From Hetaerina americana (Eukaryota; Arthropoda; Insecta; Odonata; Calopterygidae), in the NCBI GenBank assembly GCA_022747635.1, contig JAKTNV010000006.1, positions 67,728,590-67,792,589 of the forward strand: a stretch of 64,000 nt of DNA, given 5' to 3'. The position numbers and the translations under genes are program-made. This document shows, piece by piece, positions 34,697 through 45,617 of the stretch. The notes beneath the pieces are model-generated. The model was not told the DNA's origin. It saw only the letters and a list, made by a program, of their open reading frames with translations, and did no database searches. Every line of letters begins with the position of its first letter. Position 1 is the stretch's first letter.

Positions 34697-37407
34697 TTTT
34701 AATTATTATTATTATATAAATCTCGTTGCAATTAGGCCATTGTCCTGGTGGAAACGGTCAAGTCTGGTCAACGGTCACTCTTACAATGCACATAAATACA
34801 TACACAAGAAGAACAGATATGAGAAAAAATGCTCTCATATACAATGGCTCTTTAAGATTACAAACCGCTACTTTACCATCACAAGCAAGAGCATTACAAG
34901 AGCTAGTTTCACACAGTACCTACAACGCTCCGTCCATCACCACACATCATCCATAGTCACGCACTCTTCAATCTCATATACCGTTCAAAATCACGCACCG
35001 TTAACACATCATTCACTTTTGCAATACAACTTCCCACGCCGTCCACATCACATACAAACAATATTTTAATAAGTACATGAGTATGGTAACCACTGATCAA
35101 TGAAGTTTATCACCCAGTGGCTGCTTTACACTTATTCTTAAAACTTCGGAAATTGGATGGAAAGGGCTGAAACAAACCTCCAGGCATCTGGTTCCAGTCA
35201 ACAATAGTTCTGTTTAAAAAAGAGTATCTTTTCTTATTCGTGTTTTGCATTCTTATTTTAATTTTAAAACTGTAGTCATTTTTCCCTTAAAGTGTGGTAT
35301 CTCTTTCCATAAATCTTTCCATACTTCATCATTTTTAACAACTCTATACATCGCGCTTTACCTACTGCTTTTTCATCTATATTTTAAACTCTCCCATTTC
35401 AGTGTTTCCAACACTTCCGTGAAATTATCTGTTTTTTGAACCTTCCGAGTACATATCTTGTAGCTTTTCTTTGAACTTTTTCTATCATTTTAATATTTCC
35501 CACCTCATATGGATCCCATACTATGGACGAGTATTCTAGGATAGGGTTAACCAGCGCCTTATGCGCTTTTCCTTTTGAGGCTACGCTTCTTCCTTTCAAA
35601 TTTCTTATTACCCAATTAAGTACTTTAAATGCCTTCCGCGTCACATTATCTGATTGGAATCCCCAACCAGGATCCCTATTAAAGTGAACGCCTAAATATT
35701 TGCAATGACTGCTAAATGGGATTCTTTCTCTAAATAGGGTGTAAATATCCTTTTGTGTTCTTTATATTTGAAATAATTATATGCTTACTCTTACTAACAT
35801 TTTTGACCATATTATTATTTGTAACCCAATAACCAAGGCGATCGATATCATTTTGTAGTATTACGTTGTTATTTACATGCTCTATCTGTCTGCTTATGAT
35901 GCAATCATCAACAAAGTCTTATTTGGGAATATAAATTATTTAGTAGATCGTTTACGTAAGTTAGGAAGAGTAATGGCTATAACGTTTGCCTCTTTTGCAA
36001 ATGCGTCCCTTGTTTTTACTTTTTGAAAACTGCCTGTAAGAAAAGTTTTCATCCATCGCTTTACCCTCAAATCCCATGGCAACGACTCTAACTTTAACAA
36101 TAATCTATCGTGGGGCACTCAGTCAAAAGCTGTCGACAAGTCAACGATTAACGCATCAACATCCTTTCCTTCATCTATTACGTCGCCGATATATTGGCTT
36201 AATCACAAACGCTGCGCTTCACTTGAGTATCCCGTTTTAAACCCATGTTGGTGTTTGAGTAGCCATCTATCTCTTGTCCACCGTTCCCAAATGTAGTCAG
36301 CGATTCTTTTTTCAATTAATTTGCAAACAACTTATGTCATGCTTACTGGTCTATTATTCTTAGATATTGTTTTATCCCCTTACATGAAAATTAGTGAAAT
36401 ATTTGCTTTTTTCCAATCATTTGGTAAGGCATTATTATTTTATGTTACTTTGAATAGATGACTCAGATACAAAGCTATTGCGGTATCACCCAGTTTTAGA
36501 GTGTTAGTTGATATACTATCCGGTCTCACTTACTTATTTTCCTTATCTTCTGTATTTTTTTTCGCAAAATACGAGTCCTCCACAATAATACCGTTTGTCG
36601 AGGGAATTAAGCTGTTTTGTGCTGTTACCCTAATGAAGTTCTCTGTTGTTTCTGAGCTATGTAGGCAACCCTTATTTTCCTTTTTGTTTTCTATTCCCCG
36701 AAAAACATCCGCAAAGCAGGAGGGGAAGATATTTGCTATTTTTAGAGTTGGTTATAACTGGGGTCGGTTATGCCACTATCTTTAGTTTTTAATATGTTCA
36801 CGCGTTCCATGTTGTCTTTCCCCGTTCTCATATATCTATAGAATTACGTTTTATTGTCCTTTAAACTTGTATTGATAAGAAATTTTCCTTTGCCATTTTA
36901 CTTTCCCTATTCATGTTCCGGATCGAGGCGTTGTAATGCTGTGATATTTCTTTAGTTTCATTCTTTAATATCTGTGCCTTTCTTACCGCTTTCTTGAGTT
37001 TTTTTTATGGTTTTGATGTAGTACTCCGGATCCGTATTCTGTTTCAAATTTTTTATAGGTACATACTTTATTTGCCCTTCAAGAATATTTTCTTTGATTG
37101 TTTCCCATATTTTCTCCACGGTCGCTCCACTGCCTGCCCATCCAGGAAACTTGCCCCTTAAAAATTCCCTAAACCCTTCCCTGTCTGCCCAGGTATATTG
37201 CCAAATTTTCTTTTCATCCCCCATACTTCCCTTTGTTGATCTATACCAATCCATCTGAACACACACTGCTGCGTGGTCACTTAAACCCGGGAAAACATCT
37301 ATACTAACAAAAGGGTTTGGAGGTCTAACGAGAAAAATGTCAAGGGTGCTTGCTCCCAAAGTGAGCTTATGTATTTTATTTACCAGCATAACTTGATGAA
37401 AAAGCAA
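34697..37407 (-). mobile_element. non-LTR retrotransposon, family B (CR1/Jockey-like), 2.7 kb
   Basis: Minus-strand frames show, in order: the C-terminal endonuclease block LTLGASTLDIFLVRPPNP with GLSDHAAVCVQMDWYR (37240-37380); the RT blocks HGFKTGYS, DLSTAFD followed by a stop and PHDRLLLKLESLPW (motif A region), and FVDDC (motif C, 35901-35915); the thumb ILEYSSIVWDPYEVGN with KVQRKATRYVLG; then NQMPGGLFQPFPSNF near the protein end. The 3'UTR runs to an ATA-type tail at about 34700. The 5' end is truncated inside the endonuclease. Many stops and frameshifts make it inactive. Confidence 0.88.
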
Positions 37408-38930
37408 TTGAATTACAGAAATTTACTATAAAGCAAATAAAAAGTAATGAAAACAGTGCCGCTAATATTGAAAATATGGAGGAAACACCGATATATTTCA
37501 ATATGCCATGAAATTGGACACAACTGGATAGAAATCAGTCCTAAAAGCATAACGGGAGCTGAAGAAGCTAGGTTCATTCCTGTGCCTCCTTGCATGCTCG
37601 ATCAAAGTGAAATAAATCTCACGATAATATTTAAGGGAAAAAGTATTTCTTAGGAGAATTTTACAATTGGCGCCGTAGTGATCCTCCGCATATATGTTTA
37701 AGCGGAGATTGGTTTGAATTGTGGGTAAGAAGGATTCGCAATGTTCTATCAAGAGGGACTATTTTCGCTCATATGTCGACCATTGATATTTTTCATGGAA
37801 AGTTTTTATTAGAAGGCCAAACTACATACCAGTATGTACGGTAATACGATTGGAATTTTTGCCTCGTTGAAAAATAAAGGTCTGCATAAGTATGGAGAAG
37901 TTGACTTTCCGTTTCAGTAAATTTTGTAATAAAGATTATTAACAATAATGAAATAACACCTTTTGATTTTACAAACGTCATTCATTTTACACTTTTTCTT
38001 TCTATACAGTAAATGTATAGTCTACAAGTTATGAACATATTCTTTCTAACTTACATTTTGTAAATCAGTCGGTAATTTCTCCCCTCGACTGCATTTAATG
38101 ATTTGGATAGTAATACGTCGGGGTACATGAATTTGTTAACCGTGCTATTTTATATTTGTCCGATGATTATGCTAGAGCGTGGGAGGACGGTAAATATGGC
38201 ATATGGCTACTGACCGGAATGTTTAGATTACGTGGCTTTGGAACTCCCTAGCATTAATCAAGCTGTGGGATTTTTCTTGCAAACATCTCGCGGCACCAGG
38301 ATATAAACTGTGTGTGAGGATTTCACACACTGATACGCTTAGTTTCATTAAAATACGAACTTAAATTATTAGTATATCCTTCGGAGTGATATTTTTCTTT
38401 TAATCATTGTCTTAGGGAATGGTAATGTGACATTAAGAAGAAAAACATGGAAATTAACGCAAAGAAATGCAAAACACCATCTCGTCCAAAGAAAATTCAC
38501 AAGGACTGAATTATATGCACTTTTTAACAGTATTTTCGGCTCTATTTCGTATAAGTATATTTGATAGGAAATAAAATATCTAACCATGAGGGTAGGATGA
38601 ATTTGATGAGGGAGGCATGAATTTGCCTATCCTACAAGGGAACGACGTAAAGGCTATCTATGCAGTAGGGGTGTGTATCTTATTACTTATGCTGTTTTCA
38701 GTGTAATTGTTATTTTTGATTAAATTTTCAAATAAATTACAATCATATAATCACATCTATTGTACCACTTAATGCTTTAATAAATCGTGAACGAGAATAT
38801 GCCAGTAAGCGCCTCCTGTTACGGGGGTGGATTTATTTCATAATGGGAGATTTTTGATGCTCAGGTTTTGTTGCCATCTTGAGACATAACGTTTCAAATT
38901 ATGACATTCTCTACAATGAACGAGGGGTAT
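37408..38930. other. AT-rich spacer, nothing recognised
   Basis: Short frames only, without motifs. Confidence 0.45.
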
Positions 38931-38935
38931 GAGAA

Positions 38936-40245
38936 ATATTAGGGCAGAGATCACCTCATGCTAAGCCCTATTCTATTTAAATTCAAGCATCAGAAAAGTA
39001 GTGCCAGATTGGGAAATTCTAAGATCGATCAACGCTAGGGGACTAAGGTTTAGGAAAAATAATGACCGTGGGGAGAAATCAGGAGAGTTTTGCAGGAAAC
39101 ATGGTTTAATCATAACAAAGACTTTGTTTAAATACTATAACAGGTGTATGCATGTGCGGAAAATACCTGCGATTTCAGAAAGATCTATAGACTAATGCAA
39201 CAATTTCAGGGGGTAAAAAAACTTGCCTTGACCGGGATTCGAACCCGGCTCCCTCAATGTCCGGTCGAGTGCTTTAACAAGTTAAGCTAATGAGGTGTCC
39301 TTAGGAGTTTAAGATAACGACTCGATAGCTTAACTGCCTAAAGCACTCGACCGGACATTGAGGGATCCGGGTTCGAATCCCGGTTAAGGCAAATGTTTTT
39401 ACACTCTAAAATTGTTACCTTGAAATGCATAGTAGCGGATGACTCCGTTTAAAATTACTATTCCCGCATCTCCCGCAGTTAATTTGGAACATATAGACTA
39501 TATTACCACCAGACATATTCAGAAATATCATGATTCTTTCGCGGAGTTACCCGGGAGGAATGCGGATTTGGGTAATGATATAGTTTAATTGAAGTGTAAC
39601 GACTGATCAAGGAAGATAAAACAGGCAGGATATTTGAGAAAATATAAGGCAGAGTATTTAACCGGGACGCCAAGAAGAACCAGTACGTTGAAGAGAAAAT
39701 AATGTGTGAGGACAGAGGGACGAGTACGATATAAGATAATTGAGAATATGAAGAAAAGGATATCAAACGATACAAACGAAAGTTTAGGAATAGCATATAA
39801 GAAAATGAGAAATCATGGACAGTAGATAAGAAAAATTAGTTGATAGACAAAATGGAAAACTGAAAGCACAAAATTAGGAAAAAGGAAGAGTTGAATAATA
39901 AACATGCGTAGGAAACTAATAGAGCGAAAGAAGTTTTTTGGAGGATGCAACAAGAGGATATGGAAAGTTTGCCAAGGAAAATTGAAATTGATATAATGCA
40001 CTAGAAGGGGAAAGAATTGCCAAGAAGTAAGAAGGAAACATTCGTACAAGGAAGTAAAATTCGCATTCGCTATTTTTTTGCATGAGAAATATGGTGAACT
40101 GATTAAAAAAAGATTCGACAGGAATTGAAATAAAACATAGAGAATTAATATGCAACAGACGTTAGGCCAGAAAGATTAGCTATAGAAAAAGAATACTGCG
40201 CAGACGAGGTTTGTTTAGGTCCAGGTATTCCTTGCTGATGAGACA
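38936..40245 (+). mobile_element. family A LINE fragment, plus orientation, split by SINE
   Basis: The plus frame at 39001-39195 reads NNDRGEKSGEFCRKHGLIIT, KTLFKYYNRCMHVRKIP and SERSID, matching the endonuclease C-terminal part of family A (WFKHHKRCM..WKIPGN at 13.2 kb and FRHHKMCKYTWKMPGN at 43.9 kb). It is broken at 39194 by a foldback SINE and resumes at about 39492 with DYITTRHIQKYHDSFAELPG, in register with IMVRHRF of the sister copies. It continues with decay to about 40245 (CLGPGIP, compare LGPGI in the 44.7 kb copy). Confidence 0.75.
39195..39491 (+). repeat. foldback tRNA-SINE with two inverted tRNA-like heads
   Basis: Left arm: reversed tail end, then a minus-strand tRNA-like head with box A TTAGCTTAACTTG and B box GGGTTCGAATCCC. 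The centre is about 25 bp. The right arm is a plus-strand tRNA-like head (GATAGCTTAACTGCC, then GGGTTCGAATCCC), followed by the conserved tail AGCGGATGACTCCG...CATCTCCCGCAG. Flanks share an exact 9-bp duplication TATAGACTA (39186-39194 and 39492-39500). The arms have several mismatches, so this copy is older than the one at 54.8 kb. Confidence 0.9.
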
Positions 40246-40255
40246 TAACGGTAAT

Positions 40256-40890
40256 TATTTTTATTAATAGATATCCTACAGGTTAAGGTAGGTTTTGGAT
40301 GTACACAACTACCAAATAAATATTTTTCTCCTAACAAAACACAACCCAACATTCTACTCTAAACATAGCCCGTTCTTCATCCCTGTGAAGTTCCTTCTTC
40401 CTTTCATTTCGTTCAATATCCCTATCCTGTTTCTGCCCTTTCCTTGTTTGCCAAACATTCTCCCTTCTGTTACAGTCTTCAACATCCCACTGCCTTTCAA
40501 TACGCCCCCATCAATTTTTCCAATCTGCTTATGATTTCTCCCAGCTATCTCCTCTCCTCATCCACAACACCTAGCACGTCCTCATTTATTTTTATCTCCC
40601 GCCATTTCACGTTCTCCATCCTTCTCCACACCCACATTTCAAAATTTTCCATTCTACATCTATTCTCCTGCTTCAGTGACCACGTTTCCGCGCCGCGCAT
40701 AACTAGGTTCCATATCAACGTTTTGACGAGCCTTTTCTTAACATGCTTACTCAACGTCCCTGATATCAACTCTCTCCTCCTTAGTACATTTTTTCTCCTT
40801 ACGTACCTACTACTTTGATCATTTTGGTCCAAAACACTTCCAGGATTCGTTAACTGTCCTACCTGCTCTAGTTTTTGCCCTCCTATTGTA
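40256..40890 (-). mobile_element. family A LINE 3' end
   Basis: The minus frame at 40545-40832 reads MDQNDQSSRYVRRKNVLRRR, KKRLVKTLIWNLVMRGAETW, SLKQENRCRMENFEMWVWRR and MENVKWREIKINEDVLGVVD. This is the C-terminal region beyond the RT that family A shares with the 46.3 kb copy (ENMRRLEAFEMWVWRRMDW). The 3' end near 40256 carries the same AGGTTTTGGATG...ACTACCAAATAAATA end block as the copy at 10365. It sits next to, and opposite in orientation to, the plus fragment ending at 40245. Confidence 0.85.
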
Positions 40891-42886
40891 AACGGGGATT
40901 AAAGGATATAAAATGAAATGAGCCAAAGATTGTGGATACTATTTCTGTGGAACTGCCTAAGGGTTTAGGATGACTTGGAAGTATTTTTATGGACGAATTC
41001 CAAACATTTATAAGAGAGGAAATTGACCGTGAATTTTCCTAAGATAATCGTCCATCCCAGTCTAGCAGTCTAAAAAAATCGAGAATTGGCTAAAATGCCG
41101 AGGAATTCTGCCAAGTTTTAAGTAAACTGCCGTAAACTGTCACTATGTGTCTTAGTACGTGATCCTATAGTGTGGCAGAAAATTATGTCAAATCTGGTTC
41201 AAAAATATGCATGGAGTAATTTACTTGCGACATCAGGGATATTAAGTCCCACGAATCAGACCGTAATTAAAAAATTAAGGAAGTCTGTCGAACTTGCATG
41301 CTTAAGAATTCCTTTTTCTCTTAAAATTCACCACCACTTTAGTTAGAGTGTGAAGTACTAAAAATTCAATACATACCCTCTCTGCAGACATCTTTATTTG
41401 TATTTTACTTGATATTTAAAGCTCCCTCTTTCATTCTCTTGCGCCATATTATGAGGGTAAGGTAAATGTTTTCAAAATTTCATAGTATTTCAAAATGCTG
41501 TTTAAAACAAATCGATTATATATTCCAATGGTATAATGTTCATAGCTATAACTTTTCTTATGTTATGGTTTGACTTAATTTTTTGCACATCGTTGGGATA
41601 AAAAATTGTAGAATGGTGCAGAAAAAACTTTACCAAATTGACGATATCTTTAAGGAAATTACTTCACTAAAAGTTCCATGAATAAAATATGTTTTTCAAA
41701 ATCACGATAGTTTTTTACGGAGAAGTAATTCACAAGTTTAAATTTTAGTAATATTTTTCCAGAAGACGCATCCTTTCCGAATTTTTTAAAGAAGTAAAGA
41801 CAGGAAACCCGAGGACAATTAATTTTTTATCGCAGGCATGCCTTGAATTGAATTTGTGAAATCTCTAAACAATTATTTGATTGCAAGTGCTATAGGTGGC
41901 GCTCCGTTATAGCCCTTTGTTTTTTTGTGAATTAACGTAATTAAATATATTGTTCTGTTTCCGCGGTATTATACTAACGGAGGCGGTTCTGGGTCCTTCC
42001 ACCATATGCCCGAGGAAATGCACAGAGTACAAAAACTAGTGCATCAAATACTGAGTTTAATACCGAGGATATTGCACACCTTTCATGCACATATACAGAA
42101 GCTATTAAATCAGATGTAAGAAATGAACCCGATGAGTTGCAGTAAAGAGATAAGGCGAGATGAATTTGATCAAAAATATTATTTGATTACATGCAGTAAT
42201 GGTTAAATGGATATTTATATCTATAGACGTGTTCCTTTGTAACATAATTGTGCTTTATTTTTGTTCAATAATTTTTTTCTAATTCGCAACGTATCCGCAA
42301 ACAAATACTTCCAGGAGTCAACAAATATTCGCCAATATTAAAGCGATGAAATCTGGCTGAATAAGGAACATGATCCTCATTGGCATCTTCATTATTGTCT
42401 TTCAATGACATATCATTTTCATTTTCAAAAGTAAAAGTGATTGCTTTTTTTACTTAATGCGAACTATAAACGTCAAAATGTTTCACATGATTTTTAATAG
42501 TTTCCGATTGCTTAGCTGTTTACATTGCTTTCCATATTCATGTTTTTAGTGCACTTCATTATGTAATTCGGAGCCATAAATTGAAGTTAAAAATCTTAAA
42601 GTTAACATCACGCACATTAAAAAAGAGACATATAGATCCAGGTACAGGGTGGCGAATGCCTTTGTTTTACCTCAGTTTCGTTATAAAATATAAATGATAA
42701 AATTAAAAAGGCATTTTATGTGAAGGCTCTCTTTGGACACGTTTCTTTCAAGTTTTTTAGGCGAATGAGAAAAAAATATTCGACTTTTTTATGCAGATCA
42801 TTCAGAGTTTTTTCTTTAGAGGTTCTGTACAGCTTAAGTAAGGTCTTCGCATAAATATGTTATAGTTTATTTTTCCCTTGACTCAC
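40891..42886. other. AT-rich sequence, probably intron of the convertase gene
   Basis: Lies directly 3' (minus-strand sense) of the splice donor at 42881-42886. It should therefore be intron if the convertase exon is real. Nothing else is recognisable. Confidence 0.5.
42881..42886 (-). other. splice donor GTGAGT of convertase exon
   Basis: On the minus strand the exon ends GGACAG and is followed at once by GTGAGT, a near-perfect donor. It falls after the codon for Gln75, in phase 0, at the LGQ-type position of the prodomain where I recall vertebrate PC1 and furin genes also having an intron. Confidence 0.85.
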
Positions 42887-43149
42887 CTGTCCGATAAATT
42901 TGTACCCAAGATCGGCAGCTATCTTAGCCGCCACATCCTTGCCACCGTTGATCTTGACAAGCCATTCGTTGGTGAAATGATCCGAGGATTCTCTGCCGAA
43001 ATGCTTGTCCCATACAGGAACTCCACGGGTCTCAGCCGGATACGATATGGAACTGGTGACTAACATCAGTAAGGTGAACAGTAATCGGAAGGCATTAATT
43101 ATCTCTGCCATGGTCCCACTTCAATTCAGTCGAGTAGTTCCTTCAGGTC
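42887..43149 (-). CDS. proprotein convertase (furin/PC1-type), first coding exon
   Basis: The coding part is 42887-43111 (75 codons, phase 0 at the donor). 43112-43149 is 5'UTR, starting after a plausible acceptor TTTTCTTATAACCAG. The start codon sits in ACCATGG, an excellent initiation context. Residues 8-23 form a hydrophobic signal-peptide core (FRLLFTLLMLVTSSIS). The stretch FTNEWLVKINGGKDVAAKIA with DLGYKFIGQ matches the start of the S8 pro-domain in furin and PC1/3 (family pattern FTN.W...I.GG...A..IA...G....GQ). These enzymes cut precursors at dibasic sites in the secretory pathway. PC2/amon is less likely, because its equivalent segment lacks the GG and ends LGP. The catalytic exons are not identified in this window. 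Confidence 0.85.
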
Positions 43150-43904
43150 CTGGTTATAAGAAAATAGTGGGAGAAAATGATAAATGTTGTTTAATGAATT
43201 GATAAACTTAGAAAAAATGGTTATCATTAGAAAATGGCAAATTATCGCAAAAATATAAAGCCCAGACGCGGTGCAGTTAAAAATCTTTACTGGAAACGTA
43301 CACTACGCTACATAGACACTTTTTGATCTATTGAATAGGCATATACATTCAGTTAGTGATGGATTTTGAGAATTAAATAATCCCTCCACATGAGTTTTTT
43401 ACATAATGAGAACTTTTCAGAGCGACCGATTTTGTGATCGATGATATTAAAGCAGTTAGCAATTCTAAGCGACTCATTTATTTTAAATAATAAAATTTGA
43501 CATATATTTGCTTAACAACTTTTTGAAATTCAAGAAAAATACCTAAATCAGATTAGTATAAAATAAATTGTATTACATTAATGCTGTTGCAGCAATTGAT
43601 ACCAAAAATAAGAATAGACATCAATATAAAAGGCGGCATTGCCTAAGCTGACTTAATAATAACTATTCTGAATTAGCATTTCTAGGTATTTAGCTAAGAT
43701 ATTAAACAGTAGACCACTTTTAACATTACTATGCCTAATAACCAACGATGCCTAGACATTCAATTCTTGCTTCTTCAGATCTACTCTTAAGTGGTTAAAA
43801 TGAGTGAAAGGTCGCTATAGTAAAAAATAAAGGTAATACATTTAATCATTATAAGATTGCTAACTCCACCAAAATGTCTATAGTGTATACATATGGGTTA
43901 CTTT
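43150..43904. other. AT-rich sequence upstream of convertase exon
   Basis: If the acceptor at 43150 is used, this is an intron separating an untranslated first exon from the coding exon. No promoter is identifiable. Confidence 0.45.
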
Positions 43905-45290
43905 TACCCTAATACCTTGCTATTTAGGCACCACAAAATGTGCAAGTATACATGGAAAATGCCAGGTAACTTAGAACGGTATCAGTTAAATTATGCTATG
44001 GTTAGGCACAGATTTTGGAACAGTGTGATCAATTCGCACAGCGTCCCAAGAGCAAATGTGGACTCTGACCAGAATTTAGCTGTTATCAGATGTAGCGTCC
44101 CTCTCCAAAATGATGAGACAGGGGCGGTGGATTAGGAAATGGAATTTGGAAGCATTTAATGGAATTACAAGGAAGGAGTACCAGCAGACTGTGGAAAAAA
44201 TCATGGAGGACGGTAAAGAGCCAAGTACTATCGAAGAAAAATGGGAATGTATCAAGAAAGGGATATCGAAAGCCGCCAAAGACACTATAGGAACCGCTAG
44301 CGGGAAACAGATAAGGAAACCATGGATCACAGATGAGATGATTACAAAGATGAGAATGGAAGAATGTGAACACAGAGTTAGGCGAAATGAAGTACGAAGA
44401 GTTAAATAATAAATTAAGACGGGCAACAAATAAAGCAAAAGAAGCATAGTGGGAAACACAGTGCGAGGATATGGAAAGTTTGCAGAGGAAGGGTGAAATC
44501 GGTGCCCTATACAGCAAGGTTAAATCACTATCGGGTTGTAAAAAGGGAAGATCGGTGTTAACAGTTGGAGATAAGTCGGGTAAGATCAGAATTGAAACAG
44601 AAAAGGTCCAAGAGAGATGGAAGAATTATTGAGAGGAATTTTATGGTAAAAAACTTATATCCACAAGCTTAGACATATAAAGAGAATTTGACGTAAATTA
44701 AGATAGCTTAGGCCCAGGCATACTCAACGATGAGATAGAAAGGGCATTCAGGGAGATGAAGTCAAATAAGGCCAAGAGGGTGGACAAAATTCCTACGGAC
44801 CTACTTAAAGGCTTAAGAAAATGTGGGAGGAAGTCATGAAAGACAATTTTTATGGACTAAGCCGTAATCTGAAATAATCGTAATAAGAAATTTGGTTGGA
44901 AGACATTGTGAGATCAGTGTTAGCTCTTTTCTCAAGTACGTAAAGGCTACCTAATGTGACGACTACAGAACAATAAGTTTGATTTCTTACTCCGCTTAAG
45001 CTGTTTTCAGGATCATCAACAGAAGGATGGAGAGTAGAGCAAATGATTACTTTGGGGATCATAGGTTGGGTTTAAGGAAGGGGAGAGGTACGTGCGATGC
45101 TATTGCAGTAATCTGATCATTAATCTAGAGGAATATAGACTCCACAATCAGGACGTAATTGGCTGTTTGCGTTTGATAGAGCGTTTGATAGAGTGAATTG
45201 GGAAAAAATAATGGATGTCCTGCGGAAAATAGGAATACATGTAAATTGGATGATTAGGAGGTTAATTCACAACCTTTACAAGAAAGACCT
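43905..45290 (+). mobile_element. family A LINE fragment, endonuclease to RT start
   Basis: Plus frames give FRHHKMCKYTWKMPGNLERY and YAMVRHRFWNSVINSHSVPR with NVDSDQNLAVIRCSVPL (endonuclease end). Then comes the linker RWIRKWNLEAFNGITRKEYQ, QTVEKIMEDG and TIEEKWECIKKGISKAAKD, with KPWITDEMI. Then broken RT blocks LEDIVRSVL and FDRAFDRVNWEKIMDVLRKI. It ends abruptly near 45290 and is separated by about 320 bp from another family A fragment that overlaps it in content. Numerous stops. Confidence 0.88.
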
Positions 45291-45617
45291 ACTCCTCGGC
45301 AATTAGCAGGTTTCCTATCCTTTTTAGTTTCTTGAAATTATCAAGAACACGTGCCATTCCCTTTGTGACGAATTAATTCTCCGCCTCATTTCCCTTTCTT
45401 CCAAATTTTTATCATCCGTCTCATGGAATCCTCACCCACATTGTTTGTCGAGGGAGAAATTTTTCTATTTCACTCAAGCCGCTAATTGCATTTGAAAAAT
45501 CTGTTCACCTTAAATTTACTCCTTACCCGCTACTCTAAAAAGTAATTCTCTCCTCTACTGTGCTCTCCTATGCGGAACATACGAGCCCCCATACATGAGC
45601 ATTGACCTTTAATCAAA
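45291..45617. other. unrecognised 0.3 kb between two LINE fragments
   Basis: A pyrimidine-rich spacer between LINE fragments whose protein content overlaps (MDVLRKIGIHVNW.IRRLIHNLY on the left, MSVLKKIRLDW..RRLIHKLY on the right). It is therefore not an insertion into a single LINE but a junction between two copies. Confidence 0.5.

Noticed and set aside
42887..43111. Assignment to PC2 (amontillado)
   Set aside because: The GG motif and the LGY..IGQ ending fit furin/PC1 better than PC2, whose equivalent segment differs.
44076..44517. Minus-strand frames of 127 and 143 codons
   Set aside because: They are antisense shadows of the family A LINE on the plus strand.
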